Shown: positions 34,435 to 44,329, numbered from the stretch's first letter. The stretch: 64,000 nucleotides of DNA from Alistipes sp. (GCA_017520545.1 JAFXFM010000013.1:158667-222666), one strand, 5' to 3'. Numbers and translations: made by a program. The notes: a model not told the origin generated them from the letters alone.

Positions 34435-34797
34435 ATGCGTAAGTTAATTGCCATAATACTCTTTTTGCTCGGAGTTTTTGCTTACGAGCAGATAGATGTT
34501 GTGCCGGAGCAGATTGAGGTACCGAATGAGGTGTCGGACCTGCATCGTGAGCAATATACCTGCTGTCGTCGCTACAATGTTGATGCCGAGCGGACTACTT
34601 CGGTGGTCGTGCCTACGGCTCAAACAACTGTTGTAACCACTCCCCGCACGCACTCGTATCGTGCGCCACATATCGCTGCGTCGGGGCATTTCTATACCAC
34701 ATCAAACTATGTTGTGGCGCATTTCATTCACCGTTTGGGCTCTTTATCTCGTGCGGTGGATTTCTATCTCTATACGCTGTGTCAATTACGACTATGA
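34435..34797 (+). CDS. Small exported hypothetical protein
   Basis: 120 residues, not recognised. The N-terminal hydrophobic helix (LIAIILFLLGVFAY) is a signal peptide or anchor; the rest is Thr/Val/His-rich with CC in QYTCCRRYN. It begins 12 bp after the antiporter stop, so probably shares its transcript. A 9-bp inverted repeat (ATGATTGCA at 34794-34802 with 34821-34829) overlaps the stop codon. Confidence 0.6.
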   Translation: MRKLIAIILFLLGVFAYEQIDVVPEQIEVPNEVSDLHREQYTCCRRYNVDAERTTSVVVPTAQTTVVTTPRTHSYRAPHIAASGHFYTTSNYVVAHFIHRLGSLSRAVDFYLYTLCQLRL

Positions 34798-34864
34798 TTG
34801 CACTCCTTTCCCCTTAAAATTGCAATCATCATAGAGTATTAACACATAAAAGTATAGAAATCAA

Positions 34865-35365
34865 ATGGATATGTCAGAATTTAACGAGGCGTTGTACGCC
34901 TCGTCGAAGGGCGTTGTCGTAGAGCGCCGAAAGAGTTTAATTGTACCAATTTTAGTGCTATTGGCAGGTATTGCACTGCTCGTAGTAAACTTCTTTATCG
35001 AAAATGGCGACGATGCCAACAATCTTAAATCGACCCTCGTTCTTGCGGGTGGCGCGGTTGTTCTCCTCGGAGTGGCACTCTGCGGAATACGTATATTCGG
35101 TAGTGGTGCGCCATATCACAAGGGCGATAAGTGTATGCTTGTTTGCAAGCAATACTCGTTCGACCGTTCGCAGCAGGACGAGGTGGTGAAAATTGTTACG
35201 GCGTGCGACAAGGAGGCTCTCGATAATCTCGAAGAGGGGGATATCGCAGGAGTTGCGGTGTTGTGCTACCACTCGCCACGTGGCAAGTTTGTGGCTATGC
35301 AGGCGTTCGCCTACGAGGAGTTTACCTATAAGGAGATTACTTCGTTCAAGGTAAAAGCAGAGTAG
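34865..35365 (+). CDS. Hypothetical membrane protein with two transmembrane helices
   Basis: 166 residues, not recognised. Helices at about residues 26-45 (LIVPILVLLAGIALLVVNFF) and 58-76 (LVLAGGAVVLLGVALCGIRI), then a ~90-residue soluble domain (KGDKCMLVCKQYSF ... FVAMQAFAYEEFTYKEI). It ends at a strong terminator. Confidence 0.65.
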   Translation: MDMSEFNEALYASSKGVVVERRKSLIVPILVLLAGIALLVVNFFIENGDDANNLKSTLVLAGGAVVLLGVALCGIRIFGSGAPYHKGDKCMLVCKQYSFDRSQQDEVVKIVTACDKEALDNLEEGDIAGVAVLCYHSPRGKFVAMQAFAYEEFTYKEITSFKVKAE

Positions 35366-35387
35366 AGTACTACTATATAATAATAGA

Positions 35388-35422
35388 AGAGGTCGGCAAA
35401 AACTGCCGACCTCTCTGTTTTT
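35388..35422 (+). terminator. Rho-independent terminator
   Basis: 11-bp stem AGAGGTCGGCA / TGCCGACCTCT, AAAAC loop, CTGTTTTT. Lies between converging genes. Confidence 0.88.
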
Positions 35423-35467
35423 AAGGGTCCTCCCTCTTTGTCGCTAAAATTACGGGGGCGGTAATTA

Positions 35468-35476
35468 CCCCCCCCC
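35468..35476. repeat. C9 homopolymer just downstream of the TPR gene
   Basis: Nine C, 10 bp past the stop codon of the minus-strand TPR gene; GGGGGCGGTAATTACCCCC around it is also a short inverted repeat. Confidence 0.6.
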
Positions 35477-35485
35477 GAATAATAA

Positions 35486-36817
35486 TTACTGAATACCCTT
35501 CAACTTCTTAAAGAGGGCGTTGTACTTGTTGTACTTCTCCATTATGCCCTCCTCGTTGCGGAGACGGAAGCAAAGAACCTTCAAATACTCGGCGCAATCT
35601 ACGCTCTCAGGCTTCAACTCCATAGCCTTCTCCAACCAAGGCAACGACTTCAAATAGGCAGCATTAACCTCCTTCAAACCGCTCTGATACTCGTCTTGCG
35701 AATTGATGCTGTCGATGCGCTCGTTGAATTTGCGATTAGCCTCGTCGCCCTTTGCCATATAGAAGTAGCCAAGGTAGAAGTTGGTGTCGTAGTCGTTTGG
35801 CTTCAACTCGTTGATTTTGAGGAACGAGTTTATGCACTCGTCGAAGTTCTTCAAGTTGAAGAATACCTGACCGCGAGCATACCACAAATCAACATTGTCC
35901 GGCTTCTCGGCGAGCATCTTGTCGAGACGTCCAACCAACTCGGCAGGGTTGCCGATGTTCTTCTCCGAGGTGTAGAGCTGAATTAAACCCTCCATAATAC
36001 GCTCGTTGCGTGGGTTCGTCTCGATACCATCCAACAACGCCTGCTTTGCCTTCAAAAGGTTCTCTCGGTTCTCGTTGCGCTGACCATAGTAGCAGTGGAA
36101 CAAGAAGTAGTAGATGTTGCCCGGCTCGTCCTGATAGTTCAAAGCGAGAGCCTTGGTCAAATACTGCTCGCCATCTTTGAAGTATTGAGGCTCCTTCGCA
36201 CCGAGGAATGCAGCCAACTGACCTGCGAAGAAGTAGTAGCGAGGATCGACCTTGCCAATAGCTGGATTCTCCTGCAAACCAACAGCCTTCATATAGGCGT
36301 CGATAGCCTCCTTATACTTTGTGATTTCGAGGCTTGCCGAACCCAATTCCGAGTAGTAGTTTACGAGTTTATCAACCTCGGTCTTAATCTTCGGAGCCAT
36401 CTCTGGGTCCAACTCGTATGCCTTCAAAAATGCCTCTTTTGCGATGTCGTAGGCGTTCTCGATGACCTCTTTCTTAATCTCCCAAGCGATAACCTTGCCA
36501 TTCTTTGTGTAGATGTCGAGCCACTCGAACGATTGAACGTCGCCATTTACTGCATTAGGAGCGACTCCAATGCTCATCTGCAACATATCGGCAGCAAGAC
36601 CTGCGAAGATACTCTGCGTTGGAGCAACGATAGCATTAACACAGATTTTACCGCGGTTAAGCCAAGTTGCAGCCTTGCCCGACTTCTTTGCGTCTTGGAT
36701 ATCTGCATTACTCTTCTCTAACTTCGCCTTGTGCGAATCAACATTAATTTTCTGTGCGGTAACGGTAGGCACTACCAGTGTCGCTAAAACCACTACCATT
36801 GAGATAATCTTTTTCAT
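35486..36817 (-). CDS. Exported tetratricopeptide-repeat protein
   Basis: 443 residues. Signal peptide ending VTAQ. TPR-like helical pairs run through most of the protein (AKEAFLKAYELDPEMAPKI, YKEAIDAYMKAVGLQENPAI, VDLWYARGQVFFNLKNFDEC, INSFLKINELKPNDYDTNFY, LPWLEKAMELKPESVDCAEY). Likely a periplasmic scaffold; no specific partner is visible. It starts 27 bp after gyrA on the same strand, so it may be co-transcribed with it. Confidence 0.8.
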   Translation of the reverse strand: MKKIISMVVVLATLVVPTVTAQKINVDSHKAKLEKSNADIQDAKKSGKAATWLNRGKICVNAIVAPTQSIFAGLAADMLQMSIGVAPNAVNGDVQSFEWLDIYTKNGKVIAWEIKKEVIENAYDIAKEAFLKAYELDPEMAPKIKTEVDKLVNYYSELGSASLEITKYKEAIDAYMKAVGLQENPAIGKVDPRYYFFAGQLAAFLGAKEPQYFKDGEQYLTKALALNYQDEPGNIYYFLFHCYYGQRNENRENLLKAKQALLDGIETNPRNERIMEGLIQLYTSEKNIGNPAELVGRLDKMLAEKPDNVDLWYARGQVFFNLKNFDECINSFLKINELKPNDYDTNFYLGYFYMAKGDEANRKFNERIDSINSQDEYQSGLKEVNAAYLKSLPWLEKAMELKPESVDCAEYLKVLCFRLRNEEGIMEKYNKYNALFKKLKGIQ

Positions 36818-36844
36818 ATTAATCTAACGGATAATGTTTATAAT

Positions 36845-39400
36845 TTATTGTTCATTCTCATTATTTACCTCGGTTGCAGGTGCTTCGGCTGTGCTCTCTG
36901 CACCTTCAACTACTGCTCCCTCTTCGAGCTCCTCCTCTTCGGTTACAGGTACTACGGCTACCGATGCAATCTCATCGCCCTCGCGGAGGTTGATGATGCG
37001 TACACCCTGTGTTGCGCGACCTGCTACGCGAATCTGCTCGATAGAGGTACGGATAGTGATGCCCGAGCGGTTGATAATCATCAAATCGTTATCGTCGGTA
37101 ACAGCCTTGATAGCAACCAACTCTCCGGTCTTTTCGGTGATGTTGATAGTCTTGACACCCTTACCTCCACGATTTGTGATACGATACTCCTCCAAATCGG
37201 TACGCTTTCCGTAACCATTTGCCGAGAGTACCAATACATCCTCGTTCGAATCCGGTTCGATGCAAATCATACCGATAGCCTCGTTGTCGCCTTCGAGCGA
37301 TACGCCACGCACACCAATCGAAGTACGACCTACCTCGCGAACTGTTGCTTCGTTGAAACGAATTGCCTTACCCTCGCGTGTGGCAATCATAACCTCAGCA
37401 GCTCCGCTTGTGAGTTTAGCCTCGATAAGACGGTCGCCCTCACGAATCTCGATGGCGTTGATACCGTTGGTTCGAGGGCGCGAATATGCCTCCAACTTGG
37501 TCTTCTTAACTGTACCGTTCTTTGTACACATTATAATATAGTTGGAGTTGATATACTCCTCGTCGTTCAACTTCTTGCAGTTGATATAAGCACGAACCTT
37601 GTCGTCCGGCTCGATGTTGATGATGTTCTGGATAGCACGACCCTTCGAAGCGCGAGTGCCCTCAGGAATCTCGTAAACCTTCAACCAGAAGCAACGTCCC
37701 TTCTCGGTGAAGAACATCATCGTATTGTGCATCGAAGCAACGTAGATGTGCTCGATAAAGTCCTCGTCGCGTGTTGCAGAGCCCTTCATACCCACGCCAC
37801 CGCGATTTTGTGTGCGGTAGTCAGCCAACGATGTACGCTTGATGTAGCCGAGGTGCGAAATGGTAATAACCATATCCTCGTCGGCATAGAAGTCCTCAGG
37901 ATTGAACTCCTCCGAGGCGTAAACAATCTCCGAACGGCGCTCGTCGCCATACTTCTCTTTGATTTCGAGCAACTCCTCCTTTACGATGCTGAGCTGCATA
38001 ACCTCGTCTGCGAGAACGGCAGTAAGGTAGTCGATGGTCTTCTGCAACTCGTCTCGCTCTGCCGTGAGTTTGCCGTGCTCCAATCCTGTCAAAGCACGCA
38101 AACGCATATCCACGATAGCGGCGGTCTGCAAGTCTGTCAAACCAAAACGCTCCGAGAGGGTAGCCTTCGCCTCGTCTACGCTCTTGGCGTTGCGAATGAT
38201 GCGTACAACCTCGTCGATATTGTCCTGTGCAATGAGCAAACCGAGAACGATATGCATACGCTCCTCCGCCTTGCGCAAATCATAGCGGCTACGACGAACG
38301 ATAACCTCGTGGCGATGCTCTACGAAGTAGTGAATCTGGTCGCGAAGATTTAATAACATAGGACGACCATTTACGAGCGCGATGTTGTTTACAGAGAACG
38401 ACGATTGCAACTCGGTGTGCTTGAACAGCATATTCAACACAACGTTTGCTACGGCGTCCTGCTTTAAGGTTACAACTACGCGGGTTCCCTGACGGTCCGA
38501 CTCGTCGTTTACGTCGGCGATACCCTCCAAGCGACCCTCCTTGATAAGGGTGGCAATGTGCTTGATCATCTCCTGCTTATTTACCATATAAGGTATCTCG
38601 GTAAAGATAAGCTGCTGACGTCCTGTCGAGGTTGTTTCGATATCGTGGCGGGCACGCATAACAACGCGACCACGACCTGTCAGGAGAGCCTCTTTAACAC
38701 CCTCGTAGCCATAGATGATGGCTCCGGTAGGGAAGTCGGGACCTTTGACAAAGTGAAGCAAATCCTCGCAAGTGCACTCGCGGTTGTCGATATATGCGCA
38801 ACAAGCGTCGATAACCTCCGAGAGGTTGTGCGGTGCCATATTTGTAGCCATACCAACGGCAATACCGCTTGCGCCATTCACGAGCAACAACGGAATCTTG
38901 GTAGGGAGTACGGTAGGCTCCTTCTGTGTGTCGTCGAAGTTCATTGTCCAATCGATAGTCTCCTTATCGATATCTGCCATAACTTCGTTAGTAATCTTCT
39001 GCATACGAGCCTCGGTGTAACGCATCGCAGCAGGCGAGTCGCCGTCCATCGAACCGAAGTTACCTTGACCCTCTACGAGCGGATAACGCATAGCCCAAGG
39101 CTGAGCCAAACGCACCATCGCGTCGTAAACCGATAAGTCGCCGTGTGGGTGGAACTTACCGAGTACATCACCGACAATACGTGCCGACTTACGGGTTGGT
39201 TTGTCGTGGTAGAGATTCAACTCCGAGTTCATATCGAACAAAATTCGACGGTGAACCGGTTTCAAACCATCTCGAACATCGGGCAATGCACGCGATACGA
39301 TTACCGACATCGAGTAGTTGATGTAGGACTCCTTCATATGGTCTTCGATATTGATGCGCTCAATACGACCGGTAGGAGTTACTTTCTCTTCTTCAATCAT
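36845..39400 (-). CDS. gyrA: DNA gyrase subunit A, with Leu at the E. coli Ser83 position
   Basis: 851 residues, full length. It is the cleavage-religation subunit of gyrase; catalytic Tyr128 is in [10 protein letters not shown]. The quinolone-determining region reads [19 protein letters not shown]: Leu89 (codon TTA at 39134-39136) stands where E. coli has Ser83, while Asp93 keeps the Asp87 position. The 39-residue distance from Leu89 to Tyr128 equals that from Ser83 to Tyr122, fixing the alignment. The C-terminal beta-pinwheel contains [17 protein letters not shown]-type and [17 protein letters not shown] blades. The tail is acidic. Confidence 0.97.
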   Translation of the reverse strand: MIEEEKVTPTGRIERINIEDHMKESYINYSMSVIVSRALPDVRDGLKPVHRRILFDMNSELNLYHDKPTRKSARIVGDVLGKFHPHGDLSVYDAMVRLAQPWAMRYPLVEGQGNFGSMDGDSPAAMRYTEARMQKITNEVMADIDKETIDWTMNFDDTQKEPTVLPTKIPLLLVNGASGIAVGMATNMAPHNLSEVIDACCAYIDNRECTCEDLLHFVKGPDFPTGAIIYGYEGVKEALLTGRGRVVMRARHDIETTSTGRQQLIFTEIPYMVNKQEMIKHIATLIKEGRLEGIADVNDESDRQGTRVVVTLKQDAVANVVLNMLFKHTELQSSFSVNNIALVNGRPMLLNLRDQIHYFVEHRHEVIVRRSRYDLRKAEERMHIVLGLLIAQDNIDEVVRIIRNAKSVDEAKATLSERFGLTDLQTAAIVDMRLRALTGLEHGKLTAERDELQKTIDYLTAVLADEVMQLSIVKEELLEIKEKYGDERRSEIVYASEEFNPEDFYADEDMVITISHLGYIKRTSLADYRTQNRGGVGMKGSATRDEDFIEHIYVASMHNTMMFFTEKGRCFWLKVYEIPEGTRASKGRAIQNIINIEPDDKVRAYINCKKLNDEEYINSNYIIMCTKNGTVKKTKLEAYSRPRTNGINAIEIREGDRLIEAKLTSGAAEVMIATREGKAIRFNEATVREVGRTSIGVRGVSLEGDNEAIGMICIEPDSNEDVLVLSANGYGKRTDLEEYRITNRGGKGVKTINITEKTGELVAIKAVTDDNDLMIINRSGITIRTSIEQIRVAGRATQGVRIINLREGDEIASVAVVPVTEEEELEEGAVVEGAESTAEAPATEVNNENEQ

Positions 39401-39455
39401 AGTTTTTTATTATTTGAGTTTATTGTTTTGTGTTTCCTGCGTTAAATAATATGCG

Positions 39456-39484
39456 CAAAAATAGCGATTATTCTTCGAATAATC
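39456..39484 (-). promoter_or_regulatory. gyrA promoter -7 element with adjoining palindrome
   Basis: On the minus strand TATTTTTG (39463-39456) lies ~55 nt before the gyrA ATG. Immediately upstream, in the -7/-33 spacer, is a perfect 8-bp inverted repeat GATTATTC-TTC-GAATAATC (39466-39484). The remainder of the 39401-39607 gap is A/T-rich without a gene. Confidence 0.5.
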
Positions 39485-39607
39485 AATTTTTGACTCTGAA
39501 ATTTTGAGATTTCGAAAAGATTTTTCGCCAAAAATGCGATTTTTGCCCATTTTTAGGCGATTTTAGCCACTTTGCGGCTCCGTTTCGACAGGGTGTCGGG
39601 TGGTGAA

Positions 39608-41509
39608 TTACTTTTGGACCAATTTTAGTTTGATGCCCTCGGTTAAAATTACGCCCTTATCAATAAGGCTACGAGTTGCTTCGATGATAAGTTGCTCGTT
39701 ACCTACGATTTTGGCAACGAGCTCTTTGATGGTCATCGGCTCGGCTTGCAGAAGCGTACAGATTTGCTCCTCGAAAGTGGCGCTTTGAGTGCGATTTTTC
39801 CGCTTCTTGGCGAGGCAGTTGTCGCAGATTCCGCACGGCTCCGATATTTTGTCGCAGAAGTATTGCTCGATAATGCGACTGCGACACTCCGTCTCCTCAT
39901 TGACGTAGTGGAGTAGGTGATTAAAACGCTCCAACATCAGCTCCTTGCGGTGTGAATATGTTTCGGGTGCGATGTAGACGTCGCGTGCAGGCAGTCGCTC
40001 CTCGTCAAGGAAGATTAACGGGTCGTGATTAGTTGGAATGTAACGAATTATGTTGGCACGCCAGAGCCGTTTCAGCAGATCGTGTACCTCCTCGTAAGAG
40101 TGTCGCGAATGGGCGGCAATCTCCATCTCGTCTATCGGTCGGAACTCGGAGAAAATTCCGGTGTAGAGCCTGAGGATTGTACGCAAAATTTGCTCCTCTT
40201 TCTCACTCTGCATCTTGATGCTGTACAGCTCGTCTCGTGTTGTCATAAACATCAGACGTGCAGGGTGTTCGCAGTCTTCAACTAAAGTGATGTATCCGTT
40301 GAGTTGCAACAGTTTTATAATGTTGTGAACCGTTACGACGGGCTGCTTTACGTGGCGGCAAAAATCGTAGATATTAAAGACGAATGAAGCCTCCTTTCCG
40401 TCGCCTATTGCTACGCCGAGATAGGCGCAAAGATCGTTGTAAACAGATTGAATAAGCGGAATGTCGGGAAACTCCTTTTCGAAGATGTTGAGTATTCTTT
40501 TGTTGTCGTCCGAGGCCATTAAAATTACCGCGTAACTGCGCCTTCCGTCGCGACCGGCACGTCCTGCCTCTTGGTAGTACGATTCGAGCGAGTCGCTCAT
40601 TGTGTAGTGTATCACAAATCGTACGTCGCGCTTGTCTATACCCATTCCGAAGGCGTTGGTGGCCACCATTATACGTGTCTTGCCGCTTACCCACTCATCT
40701 TGGCGTATCGCTCGCTCGGCATTAGGCAATCCTCCGTGATAGAACGATGCTGACTCTCCCTGCTCAATAAGGAAATTGGCGACTCTCTCCGCTGTCTCGC
40801 GCATACGAACGTAGACAATGCCGCATCCCGGAACGTTATTTACGATTCGCATCAACTGCTCCTCTTTGTCGTCGGTCAGCCGTACGCTGTACGATAGGTT
40901 TGGGCGCAAAAACGATGATTGCAGGATATTAGGCTCGGCAAACTCCAATTGCTGCATAATATCCTTTGCAACTTGTGGCGTTGCCGAAGCGGTAAGTGCC
41001 AAAACGGGAGTGTCGGGGAGGATACGTCGCAACTCCTTGATACGCAGATAGGCAGGGCGGAAGTCGTAGCCCCATTGTGAGATGCAGTGCGCCTCATCGA
41101 CGGCGAGCAGCGACACATTCATTCTATCCACTCGCAGACGGAACATTTCGCTCGATAGTCGCTCGGGTGCAACGTATAAGAATTTTACGTCGCCATAGAC
41201 GCAGTTGTCTAGAGCAATATCAATCTGTCGGCTCGAAAGTCCGGAGTGAACGGCTACTGCTGGGATACCCATACGACGTAACCTGTCCACTTGGTCCTTC
41301 ATTAGGGCTATAAGCGGTGTTACTACGATGCAGATACCGTCGTTTACCAATGTCGGGAGTTGGTAGATTATCGACTTTCCGCCACCTGTAGGCATAAGTA
41401 CCAGCGTATCGCGTCCCGATAAAACGGACTCTATCGCTTCGCTCTGCATAGGGCGAAACGAATCGTAGTGCCAATACTTTTTTAGCGTGTCGAGTAACTT
41501 TTGCTCCAT
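39608..41509 (-). CDS. recQ: ATP-dependent DNA helicase RecQ
   Basis: 633 residues. Superfamily 2 motifs: FRPMQSEAI (motif 0), MPTGGGKSIIYQLP (Walker A), DEAHCISQWGYDFRPAY (Walker B and aromatic loop), ALTASATPQ, VATNAFGMGIDK, HYTMSDSLESYYQEAGRAGRDG. The zinc-binding RQC part has CRSRIIEQYF-C-x6-CGICDNC. There is no clear HRDC domain at the end, only a short winged-helix-like tail. It unwinds 3'-tailed DNA in recombination and repair. Divergent from ispE with a 70-bp spacer. Confidence 0.96.
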   Translation of the reverse strand: MEQKLLDTLKKYWHYDSFRPMQSEAIESVLSGRDTLVLMPTGGGKSIIYQLPTLVNDGICIVVTPLIALMKDQVDRLRRMGIPAVAVHSGLSSRQIDIALDNCVYGDVKFLYVAPERLSSEMFRLRVDRMNVSLLAVDEAHCISQWGYDFRPAYLRIKELRRILPDTPVLALTASATPQVAKDIMQQLEFAEPNILQSSFLRPNLSYSVRLTDDKEEQLMRIVNNVPGCGIVYVRMRETAERVANFLIEQGESASFYHGGLPNAERAIRQDEWVSGKTRIMVATNAFGMGIDKRDVRFVIHYTMSDSLESYYQEAGRAGRDGRRSYAVILMASDDNKRILNIFEKEFPDIPLIQSVYNDLCAYLGVAIGDGKEASFVFNIYDFCRHVKQPVVTVHNIIKLLQLNGYITLVEDCEHPARLMFMTTRDELYSIKMQSEKEEQILRTILRLYTGIFSEFRPIDEMEIAAHSRHSYEEVHDLLKRLWRANIIRYIPTNHDPLIFLDEERLPARDVYIAPETYSHRKELMLERFNHLLHYVNEETECRSRIIEQYFCDKISEPCGICDNCLAKKRKNRTQSATFEEQICTLLQAEPMTIKELVAKIVGNEQLIIEATRSLIDKGVILTEGIKLKLVQK

Positions 41510-41514
41510 AGTTG

Positions 41515-41522
41515 CGAAGATA
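41515..41522 (-). promoter_or_regulatory. -7-like element close to the recQ start
   Basis: TATCTTCG (one mismatch to TAnnTTTG) ends five bases before the recQ ATG, implying an almost leaderless transcript. Confidence 0.4.
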
Positions 41523-41567
41523 GTGTATTTTTTTTGAAAAATAGTCTATTTTCTTGGAAAATATACC

Positions 41568-41575
41568 TATATTTG
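41568..41575 (+). promoter_or_regulatory. -7 element directly before ispE
   Basis: TATATTTG ends four bases before the ispE ATG at 41580; with a transcript start ~7 nt downstream of the element's centre, the mRNA would begin at or next to the ATG. No good TTTG at standard spacing. Confidence 0.5.
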
Positions 41576-41579
41576 TGGT

Positions 41580-42389
41580 ATGATTCTGAAAGCCAACTGC
41601 AAAATAAACCTCGGACTTGATGTTCTTCGCCGTCGCGAGGATGGTTTTCACGACCTCGAAACGGTAATGGTGCCTGTGTCGGGGGTGTACGATGTGGTTG
41701 AGGTGGAGAGGGTAGAGGGGACCTCTACTTTTTGCCAGAGCGGAATCGTGGTAGATTGCTGCGTCGAGGATAATCTCTGTATGAAGGCTTTGCGCCTGAT
41801 GCAGAGGTTGTATTGTGTTGGCGAGGTTGCTATCCGCTTGGATAAGCGTGTACCTTTTGGTGCGGGCTTGGGCGGAGGTTCGAGCGACGCTACGGCGGTA
41901 ATCTTGGCGTTGAATGAGTTGTTTGCACTCGGTTTGAGCGAGGCGAGATTGGTTGAGGTGGCTGCGATGATTGGTAGCGATACACCATTCTTTGTCCGCA
42001 ACACTCCGCAACTCTGCGAGGGCAGGGGCGAGATTATGACACCCGTCTTGTTGCCGTTGGAGGGTAAGTATCTCGCCATTGCAAAGCCCGATGTGGGTGT
42101 TTCGACCAAGGAGGCGTACTCGGGCGTAAGACCTGCGGTGCCTGCGGTGCGATTGGCCGATGCTCTGCAACGCCCTATTACGGAGTGGTGCGAGGTGGTA
42201 AAAAACGACTTCGAGAAGCATATATTCGAGTTGCATCCATCTATTGCTGCGCTCAAACAAGCGATGTACGATGCCGGAGCGGTTTACGCTTCGATGTCGG
42301 GTTCAGGCTCGGCGGTGTTCGGCATTTTCGACCACGAGCCCAAATTGGAAAACAATACGATTAAATACCTAAAAATTACAAAACTATGA
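41580..42389 (+). CDS. ispE: 4-diphosphocytidyl-2-C-methyl-D-erythritol kinase
   Basis: 269 residues. GHMP kinase of the MEP isoprenoid pathway, phosphorylating the 2-hydroxyl of CDP-ME. AKINLGLDVLRRREDGFHDLETV is present in the form CKINLGLDVLRRREDG; RVPFGAGLGGGSSDATA is the ATP loop; GSDTPFFV and MSGSGSAVFGIF complete the fold. Its stop overlaps the ATG of the first EEP gene by four bases (ATGA), so the nuclease cluster may be translated from the same message. Confidence 0.95.
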   Translation: MILKANCKINLGLDVLRRREDGFHDLETVMVPVSGVYDVVEVERVEGTSTFCQSGIVVDCCVEDNLCMKALRLMQRLYCVGEVAIRLDKRVPFGAGLGGGSSDATAVILALNELFALGLSEARLVEVAAMIGSDTPFFVRNTPQLCEGRGEIMTPVLLPLEGKYLAIAKPDVGVSTKEAYSGVRPAVPAVRLADALQRPITEWCEVVKNDFEKHIFELHPSIAALKQAMYDAGAVYASMSGSGSAVFGIFDHEPKLENNTIKYLKITKL

Positions 42390-43351
42390 GAAAAATTTTT
42401 CTTTGTGCAGCGATGGCGATGTTTGCCCTCACTGCAGTTGCACAGGAGTTGAATGTTGGCTCGTTCAATGTTCGTAATGGTAGCGCACTTCGTCCGGGAC
42501 GTGAGCGTCCAAAGAGGGGCGACTATTCTAAATTTAATGGTTGGGACGACCGTAAGGATATTCTTTGTGACCTGATCAATCTCGAAGCATTCGATGTTTT
42601 CGGGTCGCAGGAGGTTAATAAGTGGCAGTTGGACGATATGATTGAGCGATTGCCTGACTACGAGTATATCGGCGTAGGTCGAGATAACGGAGCCGAAAAG
42701 GGTGAGTATTGTCCGGTATTCTATCGCAGGAAGGAATTTAAGCTGCTCGATAGCGGAACATTCTGGTTGTCGGAGACTCCCGACGAGGTTTCGAAGGGCT
42801 GGGACGCTGCTTGCTATCGCATCTGCTCGTGGGGCCATTTCGAGCGCAAGAGCGATAAGTGTCGCTTCTATTTCCTCTCAACGCACCTCGACCACAAGGG
42901 TGCTGAGGCTCAGATGGGCGGTGCAAAGTTGATTGTAGATTGGATTAAGGAGAACTGCAAGGGCGAAAACGTAATCGTTGTAGGCGACTTCAATATCCAT
43001 CAGAATAGTGATGTATATAAGGTGTTTGTCGAGAGTGGCGTTTTATACGATACCTACGACTTGGCAAAGTATCGTTTCGCTCCTACAGGAACATTCAATG
43101 GCTTCAATCCACGTCGCTATACTACCTATCGTATCGACCACATCTTCGTAACAAAGGGCATTAAGGCGAGCCGTTACGGTGTATTGACCTATCACTATTT
43201 TCGTGATATGAAGGCTGAGGAGGAGGCTATGGATACCCTCGCTCCAAAGGAGATTAAGGGCGAAAATCGCGACACGAAGTGCATCTCTGACCACTATGCA
43301 ATTCAGTCGTGGATTACTTTGAAAAAATCGGGAAAGAAGGCTAAAAAATAG
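42386..43351 (+). CDS. Secreted endonuclease/exonuclease/phosphatase family protein 1
   Basis: 321 residues. Signal peptide ending AVAQ. DNase I-like fold with catalytic blocks GSQEV (Glu), LSTHLDHKG, VVGDFNIHQ, YRIDHIFV and ISDHYAIQ. Members hydrolyse phosphodiester or phosphate-ester bonds in nucleic acids, sphingomyelin or inositides; the substrate here is unknown. Start codon overlaps ispE. First of five tandem paralogues. Confidence 0.9.
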   Translation: MRKIFLCAAMAMFALTAVAQELNVGSFNVRNGSALRPGRERPKRGDYSKFNGWDDRKDILCDLINLEAFDVFGSQEVNKWQLDDMIERLPDYEYIGVGRDNGAEKGEYCPVFYRRKEFKLLDSGTFWLSETPDEVSKGWDAACYRICSWGHFERKSDKCRFYFLSTHLDHKGAEAQMGGAKLIVDWIKENCKGENVIVVGDFNIHQNSDVYKVFVESGVLYDTYDLAKYRFAPTGTFNGFNPRRYTTYRIDHIFVTKGIKASRYGVLTYHYFRDMKAEEEAMDTLAPKEIKGENRDTKCISDHYAIQSWITLKKSGKKAKK

Positions 43352-43357
43352 TTTGCT

Positions 43358-44323
43358 ATGAAACGATTTATTTTAATCGCTGTTGCTGTCGTTGTAGCCT
43401 TTTCGTTGTCGGCGCAGGAGCTAAATGTTGGTACAATCAATATCCGTAATGGTCGTAGTTTGAAACCTGGTCAGGAACGACCAGAAAAGGGCGACTACGC
43501 TAAGTTTAACGGTTGGGATGACCGTAAGCGCGAACTTTGTGATATGATTAACTTTATGTCGTTTGATTTGTTTGGAGCGCAGGAGGCGCGTCACGGACAA
43601 CTCGAAGATATGTTGGCGATGTGTCCCGATTATGCCTATATCGGCGAGGGTCGTGATGGCGGTACCAAAGGCGAATACTGCCCTGTATTCTACAAGAAAG
43701 ATGAGTTTAAGTTGCTCGATAGCGGTACACTCTGGATTTCGGAGACTCCCGATAGAGTATCTCGCCCCGTGTGGAATGGCAAGTATAATCGTATCTGGAC
43801 TTGGGGCTATTTTCAGCGAAAGAGCGACAAGTCGAAGTTCTATTTTATAAGCACTCACTTCTCCAATAACAGAAAAACTGACGAGGGTGCTATGAATAGC
43901 GCAAAACTCGTTTTGGGCTGGATAAAGGAGAATTGCAAGGGTAAAGATGTTATCCTTGTGGGCGATTTCAACGCTTCGCAGTTCAAAGGTTCGTATAAGT
44001 ATATAACCGAGAATGGAATGGACGACTGCTACGAGTTGGCAAAGTATCGCTATGCTCCGACAGGTACAGGTCACGGCTTTCGTGCTAATTCGCACACCTC
44101 CCGCCGTATCGACCATATTTTTGTGTCGGATGGTGTCAAGGTGAGCCGTTATGGTATTCTTACCCTCTATCGTCATCGTAGTACTTATGCCGAGCAGGGG
44201 CTTCCTGAGCCGGAGGGCGTATTCTATGACGAACGAGAGGTAAAGACACTTTCGGACCACCATCCGGTGCAGGCGTTTGTTACGCTAAAACACGCAGGTA
44301 GGTCGAAGAAAAATAAAAAATAG
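43358..44323 (+). CDS. Secreted endonuclease/exonuclease/phosphatase family protein 2
   Basis: 321 residues with signal peptide (ending LSAQ). GAQEARHGQ, ISTHFSNNRKT, LVGDFNASQ, RRIDHIFVS and LSDHHPVQ keep the catalytic residues. Gap to the previous copy is 6 bp. Differs from copy 1 mainly in the active-site loop after STH. Confidence 0.9.
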   Translation: MKRFILIAVAVVVAFSLSAQELNVGTINIRNGRSLKPGQERPEKGDYAKFNGWDDRKRELCDMINFMSFDLFGAQEARHGQLEDMLAMCPDYAYIGEGRDGGTKGEYCPVFYKKDEFKLLDSGTLWISETPDRVSRPVWNGKYNRIWTWGYFQRKSDKSKFYFISTHFSNNRKTDEGAMNSAKLVLGWIKENCKGKDVILVGDFNASQFKGSYKYITENGMDDCYELAKYRYAPTGTGHGFRANSHTSRRIDHIFVSDGVKVSRYGILTLYRHRSTYAEQGLPEPEGVFYDEREVKTLSDHHPVQAFVTLKHAGRSKKNKK

Positions 44324-44329
44324 TAGATT

